Of a stretch of 45,535 nt of DNA, positions 8,704-16,686 are shown piece after piece. The translations under genes were made by a program, and so were the position numbers. Each line of letters opens with the position of its first letter. Positions within the stretch are counted from its first letter, which is position 1. The notes beneath the pieces are model-generated. The model did no database searches and was not told the DNA's origin. It saw only the letters and a program-made list of their open reading frames with translations. The DNA comes from JBCDAP01 sp038747915 (lineage in GTDB: Bacteria; Planctomycetota; Phycisphaerae; Phycisphaerales; UBA1924), in assembly GCA_038747915.1 (NCBI GenBank), contig JBCDJJ010000021.1:1-45535 (forward strand). The letters run 5' to 3'.

Positions 8704-10026
8704 ATGAGCCGTCGGCGGGTGGTCATCACTGGAGTGGGCGCGGTCTCGCCCTTTGGGTTCGGGGCCGATGCCCTGTGGGACGGGCTGTGCGCCGGGCGCT
8801 CGGCGATCGGGCCCATCCGCGCCTTCGATGGGTCCCCGTTTCCGAGCGCGCACGCGGCGGAAGTGCCCGACTTCAAAGCCCGCGACTACGTGCCCAAGAG
8901 CTACCGCAAGGCGGTCAAGGTGATGTCGCGAGACGTGCAGCTCGCGGTGGCGGCGGCGCAGCTCGCGGTCGAGCACGCGGGTTTGGTCACCGCAGCGAGC
9001 GAAGACGGGGGCGAGCCGACGTATCCGGGCGAGCGGCTCGGGTGCAGCATCGGTGCCGGCTTGGTCTCCGCTGAGGTCGGCGAGCTGGGCGTGGCGATGA
9101 GCCGGTCTGCGACGCCCGAGGGCCGGCTCGACCACGCCGAGTGGGGCCGCGAGGGGATGCAGAACCTCACCCCGCTGTGGCTTTTGAAGACGCTGCCCAA
9201 CATGCTTGCGTGCCACGTGACGATCGTACACGGCGCGAAGGGGCCTTCGAACACGATCACGTGCGCCCAGGCCAGCGGGATGCTCTCGGTCGGCGAGCTG
9301 GCGCGCATCATCGAGCGCGGCGATGCCGATGCGGGCTTCGGCGGGTCGGTTGAGTCCAAAGTCAACCCGATGGGCATCATGCGGCTGGCGTTCGCGGATC
9401 GACTGCTTCCGAGCGACGCTGTGAACGGCGCGGAGCCCTGGACGCTCGTGCGGCCGTACGACGAGTCCTCCTCGGGTGGTGTGCTCGGTGAGGGTGGGGG
9501 GCTGATGATTCTCGAGTCACTCGAGACGGCCCAGGGGCGTGGCGCCACGGTCTACGCCGAGGTCGCGGGCTTCGGTGCCGGGCATCGTCCACGCGGGACC
9601 GGTGCTGCGGAGCGTGCGCGCGGGCTCGCTAATGCGATCCGTGCGGCTCTGCGCGACGCCTCGGTAGCGCCGGCCGACGTCGACGTCATTGTCCCCACCG
9701 GTGCGTCGGCTCCCGAGCACGATCGAGAGGAGGCCGAGGCGCTCCGCGTGGTCTTCGGTGATCATGTACGGGCGATCCCGCTCATGACGCTCACGCCTGC
9801 CATCGGCGATTCGGTCGCGGGCCAGGGCGGTCTTCAGGTGGCGGCGGCGTGCATCGCGTTGGCCGAGCAGCAGTTGCCGGCCCGGCTGCACGGTGGATCA
9901 CCCGCAGCGGACCTCGACGCGGCACGTGCTGATGCCCGCCGCGTCCCCCTTCGCACCGCCCTCGTCTGCGGCACGGGCTTCGGCGGTCAGACCGCGGCCC
10001 TCGTTCTCCGTACCATGGACCCCTGA
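8704..10026 (+). CDS. Catalytically dead ketosynthase (KS-beta / chain-length-factor-like)
   Basis: The 440 residues follow the thiolase-fold FabF family from end to end (VVITGVGAVSPFG at the start, GTGFGGQTAALVL at the end). Aligned by eye to FabF, every catalytic residue is replaced: the nucleophilic Cys of TACxSG becomes Gln189 (TCAQASG), the first His of AHGTST becomes Thr332 (PTGASAP), and the second His of GHLxGAAG becomes Asp369 (GDSVAGQGG), with the nearby Lys also gone. A Cys-to-Gln change is the hallmark of chain-length factors in type II polyketide synthases and of KSQ domains. It heads an operon with an intact ketosynthase at 10613, so a heterodimer is the obvious inference. The product made is unknown. 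Confidence 0.85.
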   Translation: MSRRRVVITGVGAVSPFGFGADALWDGLCAGRSAIGPIRAFDGSPFPSAHAAEVPDFKARDYVPKSYRKAVKVMSRDVQLAVAAAQLAVEHAGLVTAASEDGGEPTYPGERLGCSIGAGLVSAEVGELGVAMSRSATPEGRLDHAEWGREGMQNLTPLWLLKTLPNMLACHVTIVHGAKGPSNTITCAQASGMLSVGELARIIERGDADAGFGGSVESKVNPMGIMRLAFADRLLPSDAVNGAEPWTLVRPYDESSSGGVLGEGGGLMILESLETAQGRGATVYAEVAGFGAGHRPRGTGAAERARGLANAIRAALRDASVAPADVDVIVPTGASAPEHDREEAEALRVVFGDHVRAIPLMTLTPAIGDSVAGQGGLQVAAACIALAEQQLPARLHGGSPAADLDAARADARRVPLRTALVCGTGFGGQTAALVLRTMDP

Positions 10027-10098
10027 TCCTGGCGGTTGTCCGCCTATCCGTCCGCGACCGCGTCTACCCCGTCCGTACGACACCAAAGGAGCCAACAC

Positions 10099-10599
10099 GT
10101 GAGCGACCGCCACCACCGCCAGACACTCCGCGACGACGAGCTCGATCCGGCACTCGCCGAGGTGAGCCGCCTCGTCATCGGGTGCGCGATCGACATCCAC
10201 AACACGCTCGGGCCCGGCTTCACACGCGAGGTGTACGAGAATGCGCTCGCCTTTGAGCTCGAGCAAGAAGACGTGAAGCATGTTCTTCGCCACACCTTCG
10301 ATGTGCGGTACGACGGGCACAAGGTCGGCGAGCACGTGGTGTCGCTCTACGTCGACGAGCGGTTCTTCGTGGATGTGATCGAGGCGCACGGTGAGATCGG
10401 CGGCTTCGAGCGCTCGGCGATGCGTGCTCGCCTGCGGGCCGGTGATGTCGGACTTGGCCTCATGATCAACTTCAACAGGCCGCGTCTCAAGGATGGCGGC
10501 CTGGTCCGCGTGCTGAACCCCGACAAGATCGATGCGATCAAGGGCTCTGGCGCGCCGGCCCACGCCACGGTTGGGGCAGACGAGGACGGCGACGAGTGA
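10099..10599 (+). CDS. GxxExxY family protein
   Basis: The 166-residue product carries the family core VIGCAIDIHNTLGPGF followed by REVYENALAFEL, with the name-giving Gly, Glu and Tyr spaced as expected. The family is thought to be related to PD-(D/E)XK-type nuclease folds, but its function is not established. The GTG at 10099 is preferred because AAGGAG lies seven bases upstream; the frame is open from 10036. Unlike many family members, the C-terminus reads INFNRPRLKDGGLVRVL followed by a variable acidic tail. It is inserted between the two ketosynthase genes, 72 bases after the first and 13 before the second, and may be a cargo gene unrelated to their chemistry. Confidence 0.85.
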   Translation: MSDRHHRQTLRDDELDPALAEVSRLVIGCAIDIHNTLGPGFTREVYENALAFELEQEDVKHVLRHTFDVRYDGHKVGEHVVSLYVDERFFVDVIEAHGEIGGFERSAMRARLRAGDVGLGLMINFNRPRLKDGGLVRVLNPDKIDAIKGSGAPAHATVGADEDGDE

Positions 10600-10612
10600 T
10601 CGAGGCAGGGTC

Positions 10613-11983
10613 ATGAGCGCCGCGCACGGTCGCCGGGTGGTCATCACAGGGTGCGGGTGGGTGACACCGCTCGGGGCGGATGTGGAGTCGGTCTGGACCA
10701 AGCTGCTCGCCGGCACGAGCGCGGTTGCCCCGCTCCGGCGCTCGCCCGTCGAGACCTACGCGACCAACTTCGGTGCGGAGGTGAAGGAGTTCGACCTCTC
10801 GTTCTTCGTGGCGGCCCCCGATGAGCACACCGGGGCGCACCCGCACACGCAGTTTGCGCTCGCTGCAGCGGCGCAGGCCTGGAAGCAGGCGAAGCTGGGC
10901 GACATCTCGCGGCCCGGGCAGCGCGACGCCGGGTTTCCGGCCCTCGATCGTGCCCGGCTCGGCGTGTATCTCGGCTCCGGCGAAGGTGCGCCGGACCTTG
11001 AGCCCTTCGCAGCGGCCAACATCGCCGGGTGGGATAACGACAGGCGCGGTGTGAACACCACTCGATGGGCCGAGGTTGCGCGCGCCGAGATGACGCGGTG
11101 GGGCGAGCTCGAGCAAGAGCCGCACGCGGCGTTGACGCACGTCGCCGAGGCCTTCGGAGCCGAGGGCCCCGCGAGCAACTGTATGACGGCCTGCGCCGCG
11201 TCGACCCAGTCGGTCGGCGAGGCGTACGAGATCGTCCGCCGCGGCGATGCAGATGTGATGCTGGCGGGCGGCTCGCATTCGATGCTGCACCCGCTCGGGC
11301 TGACCGGCTTCATCCGTCTCACCGCGATGAGCACCCGGCGTGAGTCGCCCGAGACCGCGAGTCGCCCGTTTGATCGCACGCGGGACGGCTTTGTCATGGG
11401 TGAGGGCGCCGGCATTGTCGTGCTGGAAGATCTGGACCACGCGCTCGCCCGCGGCGCGACACCGCTCTGCGAGGTCGGCGGCTACGGCTCCTCGGCCGAC
11501 GCGTACCGCATCACCGATATCGATCCCGACGGCGTCGGCGCCGCCCGCGCGATGCGCGAGGCGATCGAGGAAGCCGGCATCGACCCGACGCAGCCGGATC
11601 CCGACGGCCGCGCCCCCGTGCAGTATCTCTCCGCCCACGGCACCTCCACACCGGAGAACGACGGCATCGAGACCAAGGCGGTGAAGCTCACGTTCGCGGA
11701 TCAGGCGCCGCGCGTCCCCTTCTCGAGTGTCAAGAGCATGATCGGTCACCTCATCCAGGCGGCCGGCGCGGTGGAACTCATCACCTGCGTGCAGGCGGTT
11801 CGCACCGGGTGGGTGCCGCCCACGATCAACCACACCGAGCCCGGCGAAGGGTGCGACCTGGACTATGTGCCCGGTCGGGCCCGCGATCTGTCGGGCGACG
11901 GCGGCGTGCGCGTGGCCATGAGCAACGGCTTCGGCTTCGGTGGCCAGAACGATACGATCCTTGTCAAGCGGTTCGAGCGGTGA
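10613..11983 (+). CDS. Active beta-ketoacyl-ACP synthase (KS-alpha / FabF-like)
   Basis: A 456-residue decarboxylating condensing enzyme that joins an acyl chain to malonyl-ACP. All catalytic residues are visible: Cys194 in MTACAAS, His342 in SAHGTSTPEND, Lys374 in SVKSMIGH and His379 in IGHLIQAAGAVE, followed by NGFGFGGQND at the C-terminus. The sequence deviates from housekeeping FabF in an insertion around residues 95-125 (HTQFALAAAAQAWKQ region onward). Its operon partner at 8704 has lost all these residues, giving the arrangement of type II polyketide KS-alpha/KS-beta pairs. No acyl carrier protein, ketoreductase or acyltransferase lies nearby. ATG 10613 was chosen for its fit to the family start; a weak GAGGCAGG precedes it. 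Confidence 0.92.
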   Translation: MSAAHGRRVVITGCGWVTPLGADVESVWTKLLAGTSAVAPLRRSPVETYATNFGAEVKEFDLSFFVAAPDEHTGAHPHTQFALAAAAQAWKQAKLGDISRPGQRDAGFPALDRARLGVYLGSGEGAPDLEPFAAANIAGWDNDRRGVNTTRWAEVARAEMTRWGELEQEPHAALTHVAEAFGAEGPASNCMTACAASTQSVGEAYEIVRRGDADVMLAGGSHSMLHPLGLTGFIRLTAMSTRRESPETASRPFDRTRDGFVMGEGAGIVVLEDLDHALARGATPLCEVGGYGSSADAYRITDIDPDGVGAARAMREAIEEAGIDPTQPDPDGRAPVQYLSAHGTSTPENDGIETKAVKLTFADQAPRVPFSSVKSMIGHLIQAAGAVELITCVQAVRTGWVPPTINHTEPGEGCDLDYVPGRARDLSGDGGVRVAMSNGFGFGGQNDTILVKRFER

Positions 11984-12753
11984 AGAAGCGAAAGCACCGC
12001 CGCAAGAAGCAGCGGGCTGCTCAGCCGCCGAGTTCACCGGTCACCCTGCCCACCCCGCCCGCGACACTGCTGCCGGAGCGCCGCGGCGTCTGGTTCTGGA
12101 CGCGCCGCTCGCTCCTCATCCTGATCGGCGTGCTCACCGCGGTCGGCGTCGTTGCGTGGTGGCAGGCCGGTCGCGCGCCGGCGTGGTGGGGCGAGGTTGC
12201 TCGCCAGGTCGCCCACCCGACAGCCCCCGACCGCGCTCGGTTGCTCGAATCCGGCCTGGTGTCACTCGGCGGGCCTGGCTCGCGTGACCCCGTCGCCATC
12301 GAGGAGCGCGACGCGAACGCGTGGCTCGCGCACCGACTCCCCGACTGGCTCGCCAACCAGGGCGTGCGACCGCCGCCCGAGCTCACGGGCGTTGGCCTGC
12401 GATTCGAGCCGGGCCTCATCCGCGTCGCGGTGCAGATGGATCGGCCGGCTGCTGACGACGCGGTCGACCACACGTTCATCGCAGCAGCGTTTCGGCCCGA
12501 GGTCGATGCCGGTGCGCTCTCGCTCCGTCTCGCCAGCATCTCATCCGGCCGGCTTGCGCTGTCGGCGGATGTCTTCGAGCAGACCATCCGTCGTCTGGTC
12601 GACCGTGCCCGTCCACCGGCGGGTGCTGCGGGCGATGCCCATGCCGTTATCGATGCACTGCTCGGTGGCGATCCGATCACCAACACCGACGAGCTGACCG
12701 TCGAGCGTTTCGATGTAGAGCGTGGGCGGCTCGTGCTCGCGGTCACCCGATGA
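11980..12753 (+). CDS. Single-pass membrane protein of unknown function
   Basis: The 257-residue protein begins with a very basic stretch (KKRKHRRKKQR), then a proline-rich linker and one membrane helix at about residues 42-62 (SLLILIGVLTAVGVVAWW). The remaining 190 residues lie outside the membrane, probably periplasmic, and look like mixed alpha/beta sequence without a motif I recognise. The GTG start overlaps the ketosynthase stop as GTGA, so it is translationally coupled and the fourth gene of that operon. The coupling suggests a role next to the ketosynthases, for example in placing or exporting their product at the membrane, but nothing in its own sequence shows this. Confidence 0.7.
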   Translation: MKKRKHRRKKQRAAQPPSSPVTLPTPPATLLPERRGVWFWTRRSLLILIGVLTAVGVVAWWQAGRAPAWWGEVARQVAHPTAPDRARLLESGLVSLGGPGSRDPVAIEERDANAWLAHRLPDWLANQGVRPPPELTGVGLRFEPGLIRVAVQMDRPAADDAVDHTFIAAAFRPEVDAGALSLRLASISSGRLALSADVFEQTIRRLVDRARPPAGAAGDAHAVIDALLGGDPITNTDELTVERFDVERGRLVLAVTR

Positions 12754-12762
12754 GCCCGATGT

Positions 12763-13341
12763 TCAGCCCGTGAACCCGCCGACCAGGTTGTCCAGCACCG
12801 GATCGCTCACGCACTGCACCAGCAGGTACCCCTCGTGGTGCGACTGAATCACGAGCGGCGCGTCGAACGAGGTGACCAGCAGGTTGCTGCCCGGCCCCTC
12901 ACCAAGATCCGCGCAGGCCCGCATCAGCACGCCGAGGATGTGCTTGTCCGCCGGCGGGATCAGCAGCGGATCGCGCCGGTTCTGATGAAGCGTCGCCTCG
13001 GAATCGATATCGAGCCACCGATCCTGGCTCGCGAGCTCGAAGGCCGCTACGTCCAGCACATCACGCCACCGGCCCGTCGGGAACACGAGTGTTTCCGCCA
13101 GGTGCATCAGCGCCAGCACCGCTTCGCCCGCCTGCCCGAGGTCCTCGCCTGCCTCGATGGACGCATCGCAGGGCAGATCAGACGGTGGCGTTCCGCCAGA
13201 AGCGGTGATCACCAGAGTCCGAAGCTCGTCGTGCGACACCGCGATGTCCAGCAGACTGGTCTCGTCCTCGCCGTGCTCGCTTAAGCGCAGACCGCCGCGC
13301 CCGAGTTGCTCAGCCGTCTGGCTATAGTCGAGGAACTCCAC
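12763..13341 (-). CDS. Hypothetical protein, 192 residues
   Basis: I do not recognise the family. The protein is acidic, has no signal peptide or membrane segment, and mixes alpha and beta stretches; segments such as DELRTLVITASGGTPPSDL and DAPLVIQSHHEGYLLVQ look like a small cytosolic alpha/beta domain. It starts with GTG at 13341, preceded by GTGGAG about 11 bases upstream. It ends only nine bases from the convergent membrane-protein gene and is divergent from the Sua5-phosphatase gene, with about 100 bases between them for both promoters. The reading frame is convincing from codon use and lack of good alternatives. Confidence 0.6.
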   Translation of the reverse strand: MEFLDYSQTAEQLGRGGLRLSEHGEDETSLLDIAVSHDELRTLVITASGGTPPSDLPCDASIEAGEDLGQAGEAVLALMHLAETLVFPTGRWRDVLDVAAFELASQDRWLDIDSEATLHQNRRDPLLIPPADKHILGVLMRACADLGEGPGSNLLVTSFDAPLVIQSHHEGYLLVQCVSDPVLDNLVGGFTG

Positions 13342-13439
13342 TCGCGGCTACTCCACGTCGTTGGCGCAACTGTACCCACGCCCATGCCGGCCGTGCAAAG
13401 CCGCGCCGTTTGCCCCGATGCGTCCGGCCGCGGATACTC

Positions 13440-14582
13440 ATGGCGGTGCAGCGGCTCGATCTCGCAACCCCAGAGGCAGCGCAGCACGCCGCGGCGATCA
13501 TCGACGACGGCGGCGTGGTCCTGCTCGCCACCGATACCACGCCCGCCCTCGGTGCCCGTGCCGACCGTCCAGATGCTCTGGCCCGCCTCTGGGAGATCAA
13601 GGGCCTCGAGCCCAGCCCCCTCGCTCTGCATCTGCCGGCGGCCGGTAGGGTTCGGGCCGCGATCGACGAGCTGATCACCCCGTCGCCCATCCAGGCGCTG
13701 CTGATCGATCGGTTTTTCCCGGGTGCGATCCAGCTCATCGTGCCCGCCGAGCCCGATCGCCTCGAGCCGTGGCTCACCGCACTCGGTGTCGAGCCCGGCG
13801 TGGTCGACACCTCGGGTGCTGCGCTCCTGCGGGCCCCCGCGCACCCCGCGGCGACCGCGTTGATCACCGCAGCGGGGGGGCCGGTCGTCATGGCCTCTGC
13901 GAACACCGACGACGCCACCCCGCCGCGCGACCTCGACGGCGCGCTCGCACGCTTCACCGGGGGGTGCGTTCCAACCGGTGTGCTCGCCGGCGGCCCCGAC
14001 CCGGCCGGCCAGCCGTCGACGGCGGTGCGGTTCGAGCCAACGGGCGGGCTCGTCGTCGTGCGCGAGGGGCTTCTCGAAGAACGCTTCATCCGCAAGCGGC
14101 TCGAGCGCACGGTGCTCTTCGTGTGTACCGGCAACACCTGCCGGAGCCCCATGGCGGCAGCGATCGCGCGTGCTGCGGTCGAGGCTGCGGGGCCGCTCGC
14201 GGCCGGCGGTGTGCCCATCCGCGTGCGCTCAGCGGGTACCACCGCGGCCGAGGGCATGCCCGCCACACCCGAAGCGGTGGAGGCGGTCCGGTCCCTCGGC
14301 ATCGCCATGGGCGCGCACGCCTCCACGCCGCTCACGCGAGATCTGATCGAGTCCGCCGACGACATCTTCGCCATGACCCACTCGCACCGGCACATGGCTC
14401 AGGCCATCGCGCCGGCCTCCGGTGACCGCATCCGGATGCTCGACCCGGCGGACGCCGACATCCCCGACCCCATCGGCCATCCCCAGCCGGTCTACGACGA
14501 GACCGCTGAGCGGATCCGCGAGCTGGTCGAGCAGCGTCTGGCGTCCATCACGGGCACGCTGCCGAAGGTGCCCGCGTCATGA
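13440..14582 (+). CDS. Fusion of Sua5/YrdC-like domain and LMW protein phosphatase
   Basis: Residues 1-215 are a Sua5/YciO/YrdC-like domain, the fold that makes threonylcarbamoyl-AMP for tRNA t6A; residues 222-380 are a low-molecular-weight phosphatase. The YrdC half keeps FFPGAIQLIVP and the SAN of VMASANTDD, but the usual PTxTxYGL has become ATDTTPALG and the KxR segment reads IKGLEPSP, so its activity is doubtful. The phosphatase half has an intact P-loop, CTGNTCRS at residues 229-236, and the general-acid DP in DIPDPIG. The Thr in CTGNTC matches YwlE-type arginine phosphatases rather than the Ile of classical tyrosine phosphatases. It overlaps rpiB by four bases (ATGA). ATG 13440 is favoured over an upstream TTG. 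Confidence 0.85.
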   Translation: MAVQRLDLATPEAAQHAAAIIDDGGVVLLATDTTPALGARADRPDALARLWEIKGLEPSPLALHLPAAGRVRAAIDELITPSPIQALLIDRFFPGAIQLIVPAEPDRLEPWLTALGVEPGVVDTSGAALLRAPAHPAATALITAAGGPVVMASANTDDATPPRDLDGALARFTGGCVPTGVLAGGPDPAGQPSTAVRFEPTGGLVVVREGLLEERFIRKRLERTVLFVCTGNTCRSPMAAAIARAAVEAAGPLAAGGVPIRVRSAGTTAAEGMPATPEAVEAVRSLGIAMGAHASTPLTRDLIESADDIFAMTHSHRHMAQAIAPASGDRIRMLDPADADIPDPIGHPQPVYDETAERIRELVEQRLASITGTLPKVPAS

Positions 14583-15031
14583 AGGTCCTGATCGGCTTCG
14601 ACCACCGCGGCCACGAGGCCGCGAGCCACCTCGCCGACCGACTCCGCGCCCACGGCCACGAGTCCGGCGCTCACGGCCCGCAGCCCGGCGAGACCTGCGA
14701 CTACCCGGAGATCGCGGCGTACGTCGGCCGCGCTGTGGTTGCGGGTGAGGCCGATGTCGGTGTGCTCATCGACGCCTCGGGCGTCGGCATGGCGATCGCG
14801 GCCAACAAGGTGCTGGGTGTTCGTGCTGCCTCGGTGCACGACGAGATCACCGCCGAACTCAGCAAGGCTCACACCGACGCCAACGTCATCTGCCTCTCGG
14901 CCGACCTACTCGGTCACCGGCTCATGGAGAAGATCATCGAGCTGTACCTGCAGACGACGTTCGAGGGCGGTCGCCATCAGCGGCGCATCGACAAGATCAC
15001 GGAGATCGAGCGCACACACGGCGACACGTAG
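14579..15031 (+). CDS. rpiB: RpiB/LacAB-family sugar-phosphate isomerase
   Basis: RpiB interconverts ribose 5-phosphate and ribulose 5-phosphate. The 150-residue protein has the family layout: FDHRGHEAASHL at the N-terminus, DYPEIAAYVGRAV, the anion-hole segment ASGVGMAIAANK, and LSKAHTDANVICL with His97. The catalytic Cys of the Escherichia coli enzyme (CGTGVG) is replaced by Asp65 (DASGVG); actinobacterial relatives also lack this Cys and use a nearby acid, so the protein may still be an isomerase. It is translationally coupled to the Sua5-phosphatase fusion, recalling the ywlC-ywlE-ywlF order of Bacillus. Two hairpins follow its stop. Confidence 0.88.
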   Translation: MKVLIGFDHRGHEAASHLADRLRAHGHESGAHGPQPGETCDYPEIAAYVGRAVVAGEADVGVLIDASGVGMAIAANKVLGVRAASVHDEITAELSKAHTDANVICLSADLLGHRLMEKIIELYLQTTFEGGRHQRRIDKITEIERTHGDT

Positions 15032-15032
15032 C

Positions 15033-15111
15033 AACTCGCGTGCTGTGGCACTTGCGAGTTCAGCGCCAGGAGAATCGCTTCGAACCGCGTTCTCGCGTTG
15101 CGAGAACGCGG
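15033..15111. terminator. Two tandem hairpins between convergent rpiB and nuoI
   Basis: The first hairpin (15033-15060) pairs AACTCGC with GCGAGTT around an inner GTGC/GCAC stem. The second (15085-15111) is a perfect 12-bp stem, CCGCGTTCTCGC with GCGAGAACGCGG, closed by the three-base loop GTT. Neither has a T run, but together they occupy the 105-base gap between two convergent genes and probably block read-through in both directions. Confidence 0.55.
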
Positions 15112-15136
15112 GCACCCGATCGCGATGCCGATGGGG

Positions 15137-15700
15137 TCACATCGGCTTGCGGTCGATCGTCAGGTCGTAGACGCTCAGGAGCTTCTCCTTGTCGAAGATC
15201 ATCTCCTGACGCGTGAGTCCCACCACGTCGTACATCGGGCTCAACTCGATCGCATCGACCGGGCACGCCTCCTCGCACATGCCGCAGAAGATGCACCGCA
15301 GCTCGTCGATCTCGAACTTCGCGGGGTATTTCTCGCGGTCGTCCCAGGGCGACTCGGCCGCTTCGATGTGGATGCAGTTTGCTGGGCAGATCGTCGGGCA
15401 CATCATGCACGCGACGCACTTCACGCGGCCTTCCTCGTCGCGGTTGAGTCGGTGTACAGCGCGGAAGTTCCCGACATGCATACCGCCCTCTTCGACCGGC
15501 AGGTGCTCTTTCCGCTCCTCGGGGTACTGCATGGTCTGCGACGTCTTCGGCTGGCCGGGGAACCGGCTCTGACCGAAGCTCGTCGCGAAGTGCCGGAGCG
15601 TCGTGCCGAACCCGCGGATGATCTCTGGCAGGTACGTCGTCTCGATCGCCGTCATCGGCTTGCGTTCGAGTCGCAGGATCTCTTCTTCGCGGATGGTCAT
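15137..15700 (-). CDS. nuoI: NADH-quinone oxidoreductase subunit I (two 4Fe-4S ferredoxin)
   Basis: NuoI carries two [4Fe-4S] clusters (N6a and N6b) in the chain from NADH to quinone in respiratory complex I. Both cluster motifs are complete: CVACMMCPTICP and CIFCGMCEEACP, separated by the usual 30-odd residues. The N-terminal part has the family traits GFGTTLRHF and YPEE, plus RAVHRLNRDEEGRVKC. The 187-residue size is typical. ATG 15700 is used; ATG 15655 (MTAIETTYLPE) is a possible shorter start, and no strong ribosome site decides. No other nuo gene is in the window, so this subunit is encoded apart from the complex I operon or is a duplicate. Confidence 0.9.
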   Translation of the reverse strand: MTIREEEILRLERKPMTAIETTYLPEIIRGFGTTLRHFATSFGQSRFPGQPKTSQTMQYPEERKEHLPVEEGGMHVGNFRAVHRLNRDEEGRVKCVACMMCPTICPANCIHIEAAESPWDDREKYPAKFEIDELRCIFCGMCEEACPVDAIELSPMYDVVGLTRQEMIFDKEKLLSVYDLTIDRKPM

Positions 15701-15894
15701 TGTGCGGGGAGAGTAGAGCGTCGGAGAGCGCGGGTCGAGGCAGCGCACGGGTCCGGGATTCCAAGTTCGACCGTGGTCATTCGGATCATGTCGATATCGA
15801 CTCGAGAGCCATACGTGGTTGAGACTCGGTCTCGCGCACCAGGCTGGTGATTGCTATGCACAGCATGAGGCGCTGTTTGAATCCTGCATGCTCC

Positions 15895-16674
15895 CTAGGC
15901 GGGCCACTCCTCTACCCCACCATCACTACCGCGCTTCACGTACACGGTCTTGCCGCTCTGCTCGTCACGCTCGCCCACCGCCATCTGCTCGACGATCGCC
16001 GCCACATCCTCCGGGCTCAGGCACGCCTCCGGCGGCAGCTTCTCTGCGGAGAAGATCCCACGAAGCAGTGGGGTGTCGACGGCCCCGGGAGCGACCGCGA
16101 ACGCGCGCACGCCGAGGGGCTCTCCCTCGCTCGCGGCGCTCCGCACCATCATCTCCACCGCGGCCTTGCTCGCGGCGTACGCCAGGAACCCCGGGAAGGG
16201 ATCGCTCGTGGCGAGGCTCGAGGTGTTGATCACGGTGTAGGGCGCCTCGTCGCCCGCGGACCGCTGGTGGGTCCATTGACGGAAGGCGTCCGCGATGGCC
16301 AGCCCCACGCCGATCACGTTCACCGCGAAGCAGCGCTGGAGTGTCGCGTCGTCGTGCTCGGGGATCGTCTTGAGTGGTGCCACACCCGCGTTATTGAAGA
16401 GGCAGTCCAGCCGGTCGAAGTGCTCGACCACACGCGGCACGAGCGCCGACGCCTGGATCGGGTCGCCCACATCCGTTTTCACGAGCAGCACATCGTGCTC
16501 GTCGATGCCCGCGGCGACGAGCGAGTCGCGAACCGCGGTGAGTCGATCCATCGATCGGGCGGCGAGCGCCAGCCGGTGCCCGCGCGCCGCAAGCCGCTTC
16601 GCGGTCGCGAGGCCAATGCCCGAACTCGCGCCGGTGATGATCGTGACAGGACCATGCTCGTGGGTGTCGCTCAT
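15895..16674 (-). CDS. Short-chain dehydrogenase/reductase
   Basis: A 259-residue classical SDR. It shows the nucleotide-binding TGASSGIG near residues 15-22, the structural NNAG, the catalytic Ser in INTSSLA and the YAASK pair that supplies Tyr and Lys. RSMDRL after beta-2, with a basic residue following the fold, would suit NADP(H), but this is a weak inference. After the core, VAPGAVDTPLL is the usual cofactor-closing segment. Substrate cannot be predicted. It begins 12 bases after hflX on the same strand, so it is the last gene of the lipoprotein-hflX-SDR operon. Confidence 0.9.
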   Translation of the reverse strand: MSDTHEHGPVTIITGASSGIGLATAKRLAARGHRLALAARSMDRLTAVRDSLVAAGIDEHDVLLVKTDVGDPIQASALVPRVVEHFDRLDCLFNNAGVAPLKTIPEHDDATLQRCFAVNVIGVGLAIADAFRQWTHQRSAGDEAPYTVINTSSLATSDPFPGFLAYAASKAAVEMMVRSAASEGEPLGVRAFAVAPGAVDTPLLRGIFSAEKLPPEACLSPEDVAAIVEQMAVGERDEQSGKTVYVKRGSDGGVEEWPA

Positions 16675-16686
16675 CCGCGCACGGTA

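Noticed and set aside
6972..9074. Plus-strand frame of about 700 codons across gatB and into the first ketosynthase gene
   Set aside because: Mostly antisense to gatB, then out of frame with the ketosynthase; no domain or plausible start.
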